DNA of 64,000 nt from Paraburkholderia sabiae (GTDB lineage: Bacteria; Pseudomonadota; Gammaproteobacteria; Burkholderiales; Burkholderiaceae): the NCBI RefSeq assembly GCF_030412785.1, contig NZ_CP125296.1:868001-932000 (forward strand), written 5' to 3'. This document shows positions 18,112 through 26,950 of the stretch, in pieces (position 1 is the first letter of the stretch; each line of letters starts with the position of its first letter). Position numbers and translations under genes: made by a program. Below the pieces are notes generated by a model. The model was not told where the DNA came from. It did no database searches and was given only the letters and a program-made list of their open reading frames with translations.

Positions 18112-19053
18112 ATGGAACTGAGCGACATCGACCTCAATCTGCTGGTGCTGTTCCAGCGGCTGATGCAGGAACGGCGCGTGGCGACTGTCGCCGAACAGAT
18201 GAACATGAGCCAGCCCGGCGTCAGCAATGCGCTCGCCAAGCTTCGTCGTCGGCTTGGCGATCCGCTGTTCGTGCGCGGGCCGGGCGGCGTGGTCCCGACG
18301 CCGTTCGCGCTGCGTCTAGCGGAACCCGTCTCGCAGGCACTTGCCACGCTGCATGCGGCGCTCAATCCGATGTCGGGTTTCGATCCGCTACGCGCAATGC
18401 GAACGATGACGATCGGTATGACCGATATCGGCGAAGTCGTGTTTCTGCCTGCGTTGCTCGAACGGCTTTCGCGAGAAGCGCCGGGCGTCGCGCTCAACAC
18501 TGTGCGCAACTCGAGCGTCAATCTGAGCAACGAAATGGCCGATGGTCGAGTGGATCTGGCTATCGGCTTGCTGCCGCAACTCAAAGGTGGTTTCTATCAG
18601 CGTCGCCTGTTCGGTCAGCGCTATGTGTGTCTGTTCAGGCGTGGTCATCCGCTAGAGGACGTACCGCTCACGCTCGCTGCGTGGCGCGAGGCCGAGCATC
18701 TCGTCGTCGTGTCGGCAGGCACAGGTCACGGTCAGGTCGATGAACGGCTGAAGCGGCGCGGTGTACGTCGTCAGGTGCGACTGACGGTGCCGCACTTCAT
18801 GAGCGTCGGCTTCATCCTGCAACGCACGGATCTGATTGCTACTGTGCCGGAGCGATTGGCATTGCAACTGGCCGCTCCGTTCTCGCTCAGCATGCGCGCG
18901 TTGCCATTGTCGCTGCCCGCCGCGCCGATTCATCTGCTCTGGCACGCACGGGCTCATCAGGATGAGGCCAATCGATGGCTGCGCGGTGTGGTGGTCGATC
19001 TGTTCACGGACACGGGAACGCCTGCGCGCAAGGCAAAATCCGTCAAGATGTGA
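18112..19053 (+). CDS. LysR-family transcriptional regulator (hydroxylase-linked)
   Basis: 313 residues from ATG 18112 (M-E-L-S-D-I-D-L-N). N-terminal winged HTH about 5-65 (T-V-A-E-Q-M-N-M-S-Q-P-G-V-S-N-A-L-A-K-L-R) with L-F-V-R, then a type-2 periplasmic-binding-like effector domain. The D-L-N-L-L-x-x-F start is typical of the NodD/NahR/SyrM branch, which often responds to aromatic compounds. Divergent from the aromatic hydroxylase, so it is probably its activator, with an aromatic acid as inducer (inference). Confidence 0.9.
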   Translation: MELSDIDLNLLVLFQRLMQERRVATVAEQMNMSQPGVSNALAKLRRRLGDPLFVRGPGGVVPTPFALRLAEPVSQALATLHAALNPMSGFDPLRAMRTMTIGMTDIGEVVFLPALLERLSREAPGVALNTVRNSSVNLSNEMADGRVDLAIGLLPQLKGGFYQRRLFGQRYVCLFRRGHPLEDVPLTLAAWREAEHLVVVSAGTGHGQVDERLKRRGVRRQVRLTVPHFMSVGFILQRTDLIATVPERLALQLAAPFSLSMRALPLSLPAAPIHLLWHARAHQDEANRWLRGVVVDLFTDTGTPARKAKSVKM

Positions 19054-19506
19054 CACCCGCTGGCCGATCCGCTTCTTGACGCATGACCATGACAGCGCGA
19101 AGAACTGTTGTTATAGAGCGTGCACATGAACACCGGAAAGACGAGTAGCGATTGCAGGACGCCATAGTCACGCGCAAAAGGCAGTGCCGCCGTGCAGAGT
19201 ATGAGCAATGCCGCAACGTCCGAAATTGGTTTCTCCAGACTCCTAAGCGTTCGGTATTGCGTGTAAATGAACGCCGCGGCCGTGCCAAACAGGAGCCTCC
19301 GTCGCGCATGACTGCCGCTGCAGGGTAACAACGACCGCGCTGTCGATAGAAATGGCGTCGCGCGCCGGCGCTCCAGGGTTTGTACCTATTCCGACAACAT
19401 TCAATTGTTACGCGAGGGCTTAATCACCTCGTTCCTCCGGCCTAGACTGCAAGCACTGAAACGCAAACAGGTGTTTGCGAAGACATCAAACCTGGAGGTA
19501 AGGATC
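19054..19506. other. Gap between LysR gene and small secreted protein gene
   Basis: About 450 bp without an intact gene. It contains a hydrophobic minus-strand frame that looks like a gene remnant (see 19110-19298) and, at its right end, the promoter and GGAGG ribosome binding site of the small secreted protein gene. Confidence 0.5.
19110..19298 (-). pseudogene. Possible remnant of a membrane protein gene (acyltransferase-3-like?)
   Basis: A minus-strand frame encodes two strongly hydrophobic stretches (A-A-A-L-L-I-L-C-T-A-A-L-P and G-V-L-Q-S-L-L-V-F-P-V-F-M-C-T-L-Y-N-N) in the order and spacing of the last membrane helices of acyltransferase-3 proteins. There is no ATG or ribosome binding site, a stop lies just upstream at about 19387, and the frame runs into the back of the LysR gene. 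Weak call; it may be chance. Confidence 0.22.
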
Positions 19507-19770
19507 ATGAAACTCGTTCAATCGCTCGTCGTTGCAGCCGCTCTTGCTATCCCCGCCGTTTCGTCGTTCGCTCAATCGACGGACGCCGCCCAGGCTGCCA
19601 ACGCACAAATCACGCGTACGGATGTCGGCGGTGTTGCTGATGGCGCGTCGGCATCGGGTACGCAGCATCATGCTTTCCGTAACGCCGTCTCCCGCGTCGG
19701 TCACAAGATCGAAGGCTCGATCCGTCCGGATGCGAACTCGGGAATGAAGCCGATCTACTTCGGCAACTAA
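19507..19770 (+). CDS. Small exported DUF4148-like protein
   Basis: 87-residue protein with a clear Sec signal peptide (M-K-L-V-Q-S-L-V-V-A-A-A-L-A-I-P...S-F-A-Q, cleavage about residue 22). The mature part contains G-G-V-A-D-G-A-S-A-S-G, as in the small DUF4148-type periplasmic proteins that are numerous in Burkholderiaceae (recalled). ATG 19507 follows GGAGG at good spacing. Function unknown. A strong terminator closes the transcript. Confidence 0.8.
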   Translation: MKLVQSLVVAAALAIPAVSSFAQSTDAAQAANAQITRTDVGGVADGASASGTQHHAFRNAVSRVGHKIEGSIRPDANSGMKPIYFGN

Positions 19771-19819
19771 GCAACCGGGTTCAAGCTGCCTTCGACGCAA
19801 GTCTCAAGGCAGCGAAAAA

Positions 19820-19849
19820 GGCGAGCGCGCGTGGCGCTCGCCTTTTTTT
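19820..19849 (+). terminator. Rho-independent terminator
   Basis: Perfect 9-bp stem GGCGAGCGC / GCGCTCGCC with a 5-nt loop and seven T residues following, 50 bp after the small exported protein gene. An A-run on the left side means it may also work for argC arriving from the other strand. Confidence 0.92.
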
Positions 19850-19862
19850 GCATTGTGGTTCG

Positions 19863-20786
19863 CTACCTGAGCATCAGGTTCAGGTTCTGAACCGCAGCGC
19901 CCGATGCGCCCTTGCCCAGGTTATCGAAAACCGCGGACAACAGGACCTGCCCGTGTTCCATGTTGGGAAACACGCTCAGGCGCATGTCGTTCGTACCGTT
20001 CAGCGCTTGCGGATCAAGGTGCTTCAAGGCGGACGATTCATGCAGCGGCAACACTTGCACATGAGCCGCGTCCGCATAATGTTTTGCGAGGCATGCGTGC
20101 AAGGCGGCGCCATCGACGCCCGGTGCCAGCAGCCGCAATTCGATCGGCACCGTCAGCACGATGCCCTGACGAAACGCACCATACGCGGGCACGAAGATGG
20201 GACGCTGCCCGAGCCCGGCGTGCTGCTGGATCTCCGGAGTGTGTTTGTGCGCGAGTTCCAGTCCATATACCTGGAACAATGGCGCGTTGGCGGCGCCTTG
20301 CCCCTCGTGTTCCTCCACGCCCGCCCGCCCGCGTCCGGAATAGCCGGATACGGCATGAATGCTCACAGGGTAGTCGCCTGGTATGAGGCCAGCCTGCAAG
20401 AGCGGACGCAGCAAGCCTATCGCTCCCGTCGGATAACAGCCAGGATTGGTCACCCGACGCGCATTCGCGATGCGCTCAGCCTGTCCCGTCGACATTTCCG
20501 GAAAGCCGTACGTCCAGTCCGGTTGCGTGCGGTGGGCGGAGCTTGCGTCGATGACTCTGACAGCAGGATTCTCGATCGAACCCACGGCATCGCGCGCGGC
20601 TGCATCGGGCAAACAGAGAATCGCGATGTCGCACGCGTTGATGGCTTCCGCGCGACGCAGCGGATCTTTGCGCTCCGCATCCGCAAGCGTGAGCAAACTG
20701 AGGTCGGTCCGGTTGCGCAAGCGTTCGTGGATCTGTAATCCGGTGGTGCCTTGATCGCCGTCGATGAAAACAATGGGAGCGCTCAT
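19863..20786 (-). CDS. argC: N-acetyl-gamma-glutamyl-phosphate reductase, class 2
   Basis: Third step of arginine biosynthesis: NADPH reduction of N-acetylglutamyl phosphate to the semialdehyde. 307 residues, the short class 2 form. Dinucleotide-binding start ([11 protein letters not shown]), catalytic Cys117 in T-N-P-G-C-Y-P-T-G, and the [10 protein letters not shown] segment. Burkholderiaceae usually also carry a class 1 argC elsewhere. Divergent from a LysR gene with a palindrome between them; convergent with the small exported protein gene. Confidence 0.93.
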   Translation of the reverse strand: MSAPIVFIDGDQGTTGLQIHERLRNRTDLSLLTLADAERKDPLRRAEAINACDIAILCLPDAAARDAVGSIENPAVRVIDASSAHRTQPDWTYGFPEMSTGQAERIANARRVTNPGCYPTGAIGLLRPLLQAGLIPGDYPVSIHAVSGYSGRGRAGVEEHEGQGAANAPLFQVYGLELAHKHTPEIQQHAGLGQRPIFVPAYGAFRQGIVLTVPIELRLLAPGVDGAALHACLAKHYADAAHVQVLPLHESSALKHLDPQALNGTNDMRLSVFPNMEHGQVLLSAVFDNLGKGASGAAVQNLNLMLR

Positions 20787-20886
20787 ACGGGGAATGCCTC
20801 GGTGACAGTAGGGTGTGACAGGCAGGACGAGCCTCTATGTTCCATGGAAGGCTAGAATAGGGAAAGTTGAATTTCATGACCTCGAC

Positions 20887-20903
20887 ATTCAGTTTTTCTG
20901 AAT
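20887..20903. promoter_or_regulatory. Palindrome in argC/LysR divergent gap
   Basis: ATTCAG, TTTTT, CTGAAT: a perfect 6-bp inverted repeat with a 5-bp centre, 12 bp before the LysR start. The close position suggests autoregulation; it contains the T-N11-A type of symmetry bound by LysR proteins. Confidence 0.5.
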
Positions 20904-20915
20904 CTGGAACCCGAC

Positions 20916-21800
20916 ATGCGAGAGATCAGCCTGGACCGTTTGCGCACGCTCGTCGCGATTGCCGAGCGTGGCTCGTTTGCCGATGCGGCGCGTGCATTGA
21001 ATCTGGCGCCGCCGACCGTCAGCCTGCATATCGCCGAACTCGAAGACCGCATCGGGGCGCCGCTCCTGTCACGCAAGCGCGGACAGGTCAGGCCGTCGGC
21101 GATAGGCGAGGTGCTGGTGGAGCGCGCGCGTCGGCTGCTGGCCGATACGGAGCAGGCGTTAGACGATATTCAACGTCAGGTGCAGGGGCTCGAAGGGCGC
21201 GTGCGGATCGGTGCGTCGACGGGCGTGATTGCGCATCTGCTGCCGCAGGCGCTCGAAGTGCTGCTTCAGGACCATCCCGCAATCGACGTTCAGGTTGCAG
21301 TGCTCACGTCGCATGAAACGCTGTCCAGACTGGCGGATGGAACGCTGGATGTCGGACTGGTCGCGTTGCCTCAGTCTCCTGTGGCCGGGCTCACGATCAA
21401 GCCCTGGCGTCGCGACCCCGTGATGGCCTTTTTGCCGGCGCATTGGCGTTGTCCTGCGCGCATTACGCCTGAATGGCTCGCGTCCCAACCGCTCATTCTC
21501 AACGACGCGACCACGCGCCTTTCGCGTCTGACGGTGGAGTGGTTCGCGACCGCAGGGCACCATCCCGTGCCGCGCATTCAGCTCAACTACAACGATGCGA
21601 TCAAGAGTCTGGTCGCGGCAGGTTATGGCGCAGCGCTGCTGCCGCATGAGGCGTCGACGCCAATACCCGACAGTCGCATCGTCATGCGTCCGCTGCGTCC
21701 GGCGTTGTGGCGTCGACTGGGCATTGCACATCGCTCCGGATACGTCGAGCGTTCCACGCAACACGTACTCGATGTCTTGTGGGATCTGCGATTGAAGTAG
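20916..21800 (+). CDS. LysR-family transcriptional regulator (argC-linked)
   Basis: 294 residues, ATG 20916. HTH about 4-62 (S-F-A-D-A-A-R-A-L-N-L-A-P-P-T-V-S-L-H-I-A-E-L-E), then the substrate-binding domain with I-G-A-S-T-G-V-I. Divergent from argC. Neighbourhood suggests argC or the downstream genes as targets; effector unknown. Confidence 0.9.
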   Translation: MREISLDRLRTLVAIAERGSFADAARALNLAPPTVSLHIAELEDRIGAPLLSRKRGQVRPSAIGEVLVERARRLLADTEQALDDIQRQVQGLEGRVRIGASTGVIAHLLPQALEVLLQDHPAIDVQVAVLTSHETLSRLADGTLDVGLVALPQSPVAGLTIKPWRRDPVMAFLPAHWRCPARITPEWLASQPLILNDATTRLSRLTVEWFATAGHHPVPRIQLNYNDAIKSLVAAGYGAALLPHEASTPIPDSRIVMRPLRPALWRRLGIAHRSGYVERSTQHVLDVLWDLRLK

Positions 21801-21834
21801 AGGTTGCTGCTTGCCGTTCAGGTTCGCTTGAGAA

Positions 21835-22560
21835 TCAAAGCAGCCGCAAACCCCCATCGCATTCGATGACGGCTCCTGTCATGAAGCCGTTTTCCATCAG
21901 AAACCGCAGCGCGTGCGCGACGTCTTCCGGCTTGCCGACGCGTCTGACGGGAAGCGTTTCAACTTGCTGCGCGAACAGTTCCGTCTTGACGCTCGCGGGC
22001 ATCTTGTCCCACCACGCCGTATCGATCACACCCGGCGAAACGGCGTTGACGCGCAGCGGCGCAAGTTCACGTGCAAGGGTGCCTATCATGCTTTCTAGCG
22101 CGCCGTTGATGGCGCCGAGGCCAGCCGTGCCGGGATTGGCAATGCGAGCGGAAATGGCAGTCACGAACGTCAGACTGCCGCCGCGGCGAAGGCTCGGCAA
22201 GCCGGCCTGCGCCGCTTCGAGTTGCGGCCAGAATTTGGCCTCGAAGCCGCGACGCAGGGCGGTCAGATCCAGTTCGCTGAACTGGCCGCCGCCTTCGCCA
22301 CCCGAGAGCGTCAGCACCAGATGATCGACCGGACCCACGCGCGAGAAGAAACGGTCGAGCGCGGCGCGGTCAGTGCAGTCGAGTGCTTCGCCGACCACAC
22401 GCCCATGTCCTTCGAGGCCGTCGAGCGCCTTGTCGAGCTTTTCCTGATTGCGCCCGACCGCGACGACGCTCGCGCCGGCAGCCGCCAGCCACGACACCGT
22501 TGCCAATCCAACGCCCGAAGAACCGCCCAGCACCACGACTTTCTGATCTTGCCAGTTCAT
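21835..22560 (-). CDS. Short-chain dehydrogenase/reductase
   Basis: Classical SDR of 241 residues. ATG 22560 (M-N-W-Q-D-Q-K-V-V-V-L-G-G) has AGGAG eight bases upstream. Cofactor motif G-G-S-S-G-V-G-L-A-T at about residues 12-21 with R38-like basic residue after strand 2 (V-A-V-G-R-N), suggesting NADP(H). The usual Y-x-x-x-K is not evident: the corresponding region reads A-G-L-G-A-I-N-G-A-L-E-S, so the catalytic Tyr and Lys appear missing and activity is uncertain. Divergent from the LysR gene at 22642. Substrate unknown. Confidence 0.82.
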   Translation of the reverse strand: MNWQDQKVVVLGGSSGVGLATVSWLAAAGASVVAVGRNQEKLDKALDGLEGHGRVVGEALDCTDRAALDRFFSRVGPVDHLVLTLSGGEGGGQFSELDLTALRRGFEAKFWPQLEAAQAGLPSLRRGGSLTFVTAISARIANPGTAGLGAINGALESMIGTLARELAPLRVNAVSPGVIDTAWWDKMPASVKTELFAQQVETLPVRRVGKPEDVAHALRFLMENGFMTGAVIECDGGLRLL

Positions 22561-22641
22561 ATCGCTGCTCCTGTGGATGTAAAGGTGGGGCAGGCTGTTC
22601 GCCATCGGATTCGCGTGTTGCCGTGCTCCCATGGAGATAGA

Positions 22642-23613
22642 ATGCGTGACGCGAACTTATCATTCAAATCGTTCATTGCGATGACCATCATCATTGAAAA
22701 TGATTTCAGGCATTTCGATCTGAACCTGCTGCTGACCTTTCGTGCACTGTTCGAGGAGCGCAGTGTCACGCGTGCGGCCCAGCGGCTCTTTCTCGGCCAG
22801 CCGGCCGTGAGCGGAGCGCTCAAACGGTTGCGTGAGGCGTTCGGCGACGAACTGTTCGTGCGCACGTCGCGCGGCATCGCGCCGACCGCGCGTGCGCTCG
22901 AACTCGCGCGGCAGATCGAGCCGTTTCTTCAAACGCTGCATCAGGTATTGACCCAGCCGTCCGTGTTCGATCCGGCAAGCGCGCAACGTGTGTTTCGCAT
23001 CGGCTTGAGCGATTCGCTGGAGGTGTTGATCACACCCGAAATCATGGATCGGCTGAGCACCCGTGCTCCGAATGTGAAGCTGATCGCGCGGCCCACCGAT
23101 TCGACGCGCGCGTCCGCCATGCTCGACGACGGAGAGATAGAACTCGCGGTCGGCGTGTTCCCGGAATGCGTGCAGTGGCAGCGCCAGAGAGCGCTATTCG
23201 AGTGGCGCTTTGTGAGCGTGTTTAATCCGCGCCTCGTCAAAACGCGCCGCAAGCGTCTGTCGATGGAAGAATTTCTGCGCTATCGGCATGTGCTGACGTC
23301 GTTCAGTGGCGGGCTGCATGGATTCGTCGATGAGCGGCTGGAACTGGAGGGACTCAAGCGCAATGTGGTGTTCTCCAGCGCGAGCTTCGCCACGAGTCCG
23401 TTTATCGTGCGGCGCACGCCTGCGATCGCGACAGTGCCGGATTTTATCGGCCGCGTGTGGCGCGACGCTTTGGGTCTTGCGATGAGTCCGTTGCCATTCG
23501 ATGTTCCTGCCTACGAGGTATCGCTGATGTGGTCCGCGGCGCGCGACCAGGACCCGGGACTCGCATGGCTGGCCGACATATTTGCAGAGGCGTTTCAGCA
23601 GGGTTTGGCGTAG
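22642..23613 (+). CDS. LysR-family transcriptional regulator (SDR-linked)
   Basis: 323 residues from ATG 22642, which is preceded by GGAGATAG; ATG 22681 (M-T-I-I-I-E-N-D-F) is an alternative giving 310 residues. HTH: S-V-T-R-A-A-Q-R-L-F-L-G-Q-P-A-V-S-G-A-L-K-R-L-R, then L-F-V-R-T-S-R-G. The D-L-N-L-L-L-T-F pattern places it with NodD/NahR-type regulators. It is divergent from the SDR gene by 81 bp. Confidence 0.9.
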   Translation: MRDANLSFKSFIAMTIIIENDFRHFDLNLLLTFRALFEERSVTRAAQRLFLGQPAVSGALKRLREAFGDELFVRTSRGIAPTARALELARQIEPFLQTLHQVLTQPSVFDPASAQRVFRIGLSDSLEVLITPEIMDRLSTRAPNVKLIARPTDSTRASAMLDDGEIELAVGVFPECVQWQRQRALFEWRFVSVFNPRLVKTRRKRLSMEEFLRYRHVLTSFSGGLHGFVDERLELEGLKRNVVFSSASFATSPFIVRRTPAIATVPDFIGRVWRDALGLAMSPLPFDVPAYEVSLMWSAARDQDPGLAWLADIFAEAFQQGLA

Positions 23614-23751
23614 CGGGCTGGAGCGTCGCGTACCGGCTGCAATCCATGCTGATCCGAACATAGACTCCATGCGTGCGATGGGACGACGACTCGAACAGCA
23701 CCATCGCGGACAAACCCGGCGGGATCTGGTTTCATAGCGTGGCAAACGCTG

Positions 23752-23773
23752 CCTTGTGCAAACCCGCACAAGG
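23752..23773. promoter_or_regulatory. Perfect 8-bp inverted repeat upstream of isochorismatase-like gene
   Basis: CCTTGTGC, AAACCC, GCACAAGG, about 90 bp upstream of the isochorismatase-like start and 140 bp after the LysR gene. No T-run follows, so an operator is likelier than a terminator. Confidence 0.45.
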
Positions 23774-23861
23774 CCCGATGGTCTTCCTGTGTGAACGGTG
23801 CACGGCTTTTCCCGCACGAGGAACTCGACGCGCGCCGTCTTTCCTGACCGGAGTGTGAACC

Positions 23862-24515
23862 ATGAAATGCGATCCCATCGACACCGCAGTCGTCTTTATC
23901 GATCCACAAATCGACGTGCTCAGCCCGCTGGGGAAGAACTGGGGCGCGGTCGGCGCCAGCGTGACGGAGAACCGGACCGTCGAAAACATGCTTCAGATCT
24001 TCAAGGCGGCGAAAGCGGCGAAGTTCAGCGTTTTCATCTCGCCACATTATTTCTATCCGACCGACCGCGCGTGGAAATTCAACGGCCCGCTCGAGGCGGA
24101 CGAGTTCTCAACGGGCACATTCGCGCGCACAGGTGCGCTGAATCTCAGCGGATTCGATAAATCGGGTGCTGACTGGCTGGAAGAGTTCAAGCCGTTTATC
24201 GACGATGGCGAAACCATTGTCGTGAGCCCGCACAAGGTCTTCGGTCCGCAGACCAACGACCTGACGCTGCAGCTTCGAAAGCGCAATGTGCAGAAAATCG
24301 TGCTGGGCGGCATGCTCGCCAATATGTGTGTCGAGTCGCATCTGCGCGATCTCGTCGAGCAGGGTTTCGAAGTCTGCGTGGTCGTCGATGCCACTGCCGG
24401 GCCGCGTCATCCCGTCTGGGGCGACGGCTATCAGGCTGCGTTGGTCAACTACGCGTTTCTCGCGCACGCCGTCGTCAAAACGCAAGACGTCGTGGCGGCG
24501 ATGACGCAACGATAA
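23862..24515 (+). CDS. Isochorismatase-family cysteine hydrolase
   Basis: Cytoplasmic hydrolase of the isochorismatase-like fold, 217 residues. The catalytic triad is visible: Asp14 (F-I-D-P-Q), Lys125 (S-P-H-K-V-F-G) and Cys156 (L-A-N-M-C-V-E-S-H). With a Cys nucleophile, the likely reactions are amide or related hydrolyses (nicotinamidase, N-carbamoyl hydrolase and similar), not isochorismate cleavage. 42 bp upstream of the FAD oxidoreductase on the same strand, so probably co-transcribed. ATG 23862 follows GGAGTGTGAACC. Confidence 0.88.
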   Translation: MKCDPIDTAVVFIDPQIDVLSPLGKNWGAVGASVTENRTVENMLQIFKAAKAAKFSVFISPHYFYPTDRAWKFNGPLEADEFSTGTFARTGALNLSGFDKSGADWLEEFKPFIDDGETIVVSPHKVFGPQTNDLTLQLRKRNVQKIVLGGMLANMCVESHLRDLVEQGFEVCVVVDATAGPRHPVWGDGYQAALVNYAFLAHAVVKTQDVVAAMTQR

Positions 24516-24557
24516 GTTTCAACAAGCTTCTTCCTGTACATCAAAGGGAATCTGGAA

Positions 24558-25928
24558 ATGGCGACAGTCGAACACTACGAACACGTTTTTCTCGGTGGCG
24601 GAAAGGGCGGCAAGAGTCTTGCGATGGAACTCGCGCAAGCGGGACACAAGGTTGCGGTGATCGAGCGCGGCATGATCGGCGGATCGTGCATCAACGTCGC
24701 GTGCATTCCGACGAAAACGCTGATTCAGAACGCTCGCATCGCACACATCCGACACCAGCAGGACGGCGCCGCCACCGACATGGCGGCCGTGTCGCAGCGG
24801 GTGAAAGCTGTCGTCGATGGCATGGTGGAACTCAACCATGACGCGTTTCGCAAGTCGGGCCTCGAACTCGTGCTCGGCACGGGGCGTTTTGTCGGACCGC
24901 GCAGGATCGAGGTGAAAACGAATGATGGTGCGCTGCGTGTGATCGAAGGCGATCATGCGTACATCAATACGGGTACGACAGCCGCGATCCCCGACCTGCC
25001 CGGACTGAGAGCCGCCGAACCGCTGACCCATGTCGAAGCGCTCGTTCTGACGACATTGCCTGAACATCTGATCGTGATCGGCGGAGGCTATATCGGACTG
25101 GAAATGGCGCAGGCGTTCCGAAGACTCGGCAGCAAGGTCACGTTGCTGCAAAACGCGCCGCGTGTTGCCACGCGAGAAGACGAAGACGTCAGCGATGCCA
25201 TCGAAGCGGCCCTCAAGGAAGACGGCATCGACATTCGAACGGGTGCGAAGCCGACCGGCGTCACCGGCACGTCGGGCAGATCGGTGACGGTTGCGCTGGA
25301 GGGCGGCGATTCGATAACGGGCACGCACATTCTCGTCGCGGCGGGACGCACGCCTGTCACATCGGGAATCGGACTCGATGCGGCTGGCGTCGAGCTGGAC
25401 GCGCGCGGCTTCATCAAGACGGACGAACGTCTCGCCACGACGGCCGAACGTACGTGGGCTATCGGCGAAGTCGCGGGTACGCCGATGTTCACTCATGCAT
25501 CGTTCGACGACTACCGCGTGCTGCGCTCGCAACTCGCGGGCGGCAATGTGACGACCAAGGACCGCATCATTCCCTACGCGCTCTTTATCGAACCGGAACT
25601 CGGACGCATCGGGTTGAACGAGTCGGAAGCCAGGGCAAAAGGGATCGCGGTACGCGTCGTCAAACTGCCGATGGCGGCGGTGCCGCGTGCGCGCACGAAC
25701 GGCGCGACGAAGGGCTTCATGAAGATGTTGATCGATGCGCAGTCGGACGCGATTCTCGGCTTCACGATGCTCGGCACCAATGCCGGCGACGTCGTGACGG
25801 CCGTGCAGATGGCAATGCTCGGCGGACTGCCGTATCAGCGCGTGCGGGATGCCATCATCGCGCATCCGTTGATTTCAGAAGGGCTCAACATTCTGCTGGC
25901 GAAGGTTCCGGAGCGAACCGCTTCCTGA
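24558..25928 (+). CDS. FAD-dependent disulfide oxidoreductase (mercuric reductase/RclA-like)
   Basis: Class I pyridine-nucleotide disulfide oxidoreductase of 456 residues. FAD motif G-G-G-K-G-G near residue 13, redox-active pair Cys44-Cys49 (C-I-N-V-A-C), NAD(P) motif G-G-G-Y-I-G-L-E near 175, and C-terminal dimerisation domain. The normal C-terminal H-x-x-P-E is present in altered form as H-P-L-I-S-E. It lacks an N-terminal heavy-metal domain and a C-terminal Cys pair, so mercury reduction is unlikely; an RclA-type or lipoamide-like quinone/disulfide role is possible. Neighbour of the isochorismatase-like gene; joint role unknown. Confidence 0.85.
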   Translation: MATVEHYEHVFLGGGKGGKSLAMELAQAGHKVAVIERGMIGGSCINVACIPTKTLIQNARIAHIRHQQDGAATDMAAVSQRVKAVVDGMVELNHDAFRKSGLELVLGTGRFVGPRRIEVKTNDGALRVIEGDHAYINTGTTAAIPDLPGLRAAEPLTHVEALVLTTLPEHLIVIGGGYIGLEMAQAFRRLGSKVTLLQNAPRVATREDEDVSDAIEAALKEDGIDIRTGAKPTGVTGTSGRSVTVALEGGDSITGTHILVAAGRTPVTSGIGLDAAGVELDARGFIKTDERLATTAERTWAIGEVAGTPMFTHASFDDYRVLRSQLAGGNVTTKDRIIPYALFIEPELGRIGLNESEARAKGIAVRVVKLPMAAVPRARTNGATKGFMKMLIDAQSDAILGFTMLGTNAGDVVTAVQMAMLGGLPYQRVRDAIIAHPLISEGLNILLAKVPERTAS

Positions 25929-25992
25929 CGCGCAGTGTCATGTCCAGGTCGTCGAATCGCGAAGGCGCGATGCGCCAGGCCGATTGATCTGC

Positions 25993-26026
25993 GTTGAACG
26001 ACGGCCGCTTGCGGCTTTCGTTCAAC
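25993..26026 (+). terminator. Strong hairpin after FAD oxidoreductase, terminator-like
   Basis: GTTGAACG paired with CGTTCAAC, with an inner GCCGC/GCGGC stem. It lies 65 bp after the oxidoreductase stop and before the next operon. There is no T-run directly after, so termination would be weak or Rho-assisted. Confidence 0.5.
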
Positions 26027-26098
26027 CCTCTAGCGACCGATTCTCCTTTTTCTAGGGGTTAACCCGTTTTGCAAGCCGAATTGCGCGCGACCCTATTG

Positions 26099-26114
26099 CG
26101 CAAATTAATTTGCG
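26099..26114. promoter_or_regulatory. Perfect 16-bp palindrome, candidate RpiR operator 1
   Basis: CGCAAATTAATTTGCG, self-complementary over all 16 bases, 64 bp upstream of the binding-protein start. Its AT-rich centre in palindromic arms resembles sites of RpiR-family regulators such as HexR (recalled), and an rpiR-type gene ends this operon. Confidence 0.65.
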
Positions 26115-26127
26115 AACAGATACTCAG

Positions 26128-26143
26128 CGCAAATCGGTTTGCT
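26128..26143. promoter_or_regulatory. Imperfect second copy of the palindrome, candidate operator 2
   Basis: CGCAAATCGGTTTGCT, matching the palindrome form in 6 of 8 arm positions. Its centre is 29 bp from that of the first, close to three helical turns, so two dimers could bind the same DNA face. Confidence 0.5.
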
Positions 26144-26177
26144 GTCGTTCGATCAACCCCACCCCGAAGAGGTCGTC

Positions 26178-26924
26178 ATGAAACTCGTAGCAAAGCTCGT
26201 CGCGGCTGCACTTGTCGCCGTTTCCGTCCTCGGTCACGCCGCGCGGGCCGAGACCTTGCTGGTCGCCTGCGACACGGCGTTCGTGCCGTTCGAATTCAAG
26301 CAGGGCGACAAGTACGTCGGCTTCGACATCGATCTGTGGGAAGCCATCGCGAAAGATCTGAAGCTCGACTACAAGCTGCAGCCGATGGACTTCAGCGGCA
26401 TCCTGCCTGCGCTTCAGACACACAACGTCGATGTCGCGCTTGCAGGCATCACGATCAAGGACGAGCGCAAGAAAGTGATCGATTTCTCCGACGGCTACTA
26501 CGACAGCGGCTTTCTGCTGATGGTGCCGGCCACGAGCGCAATCAAGGGACCGGACGACCTGAAGGGCAAGTCGCTCGCGATCAAGACGGGTACGTCCGCT
26601 GCGGATTACGCGAAGGCGCACTTCGCGGGCACCGAATTGCGCCAGTTCCCGAATATCGACAACGCCTATCTGGAACTGCAGACGGGGCGCGTCGATGCGG
26701 CGATGCACGATACGCCGAACGTCCTCTACTACATCAACACGGCCGGCAAGGGACGCGTGAAGGCAGTCGGTCCGCAAATGATGGCGCAGCAATACGGCAT
26801 CGGCTTCCCGAAGGGTAGTGCGCTGGTGCCCAAGGTCAACGCGGCGATCGCGAAGATCAAGGCCGACGGACGCTATGCGGCGATCTACAAGAAGTGGTTC
26901 GGCGTCGAACCGACGAAGTCCTGA
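26178..26924 (+). CDS. Periplasmic amino-acid-type solute-binding protein
   Basis: 248 residues: signal peptide about 1-23 ([11 protein letters not shown]...A-R-A), then SBP_bac_3 fold with [25 protein letters not shown] and [15 protein letters not shown] 26178 has AGAGG upstream. The general form is GlnH-like, but the ligand is unknown; the co-transcribed C45 hydrolase suggests an amide- or N-acyl-containing compound (inference). First gene of a five-gene operon. Confidence 0.92.
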   Translation: MKLVAKLVAAALVAVSVLGHAARAETLLVACDTAFVPFEFKQGDKYVGFDIDLWEAIAKDLKLDYKLQPMDFSGILPALQTHNVDVALAGITIKDERKKVIDFSDGYYDSGFLLMVPATSAIKGPDDLKGKSLAIKTGTSAADYAKAHFAGTELRQFPNIDNAYLELQTGRVDAAMHDTPNVLYYINTAGKGRVKAVGPQMMAQQYGIGFPKGSALVPKVNAAIAKIKADGRYAAIYKKWFGVEPTKS

Positions 26925-26950
26925 TACGCATCGACAGCGGGAGAGAAGTC

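Noticed and set aside
24558..25928. Mercuric reductase identity for the FAD oxidoreductase
   Set aside because: No N-terminal metal-binding domain, no C-terminal vicinal Cys pair and no mer genes nearby.
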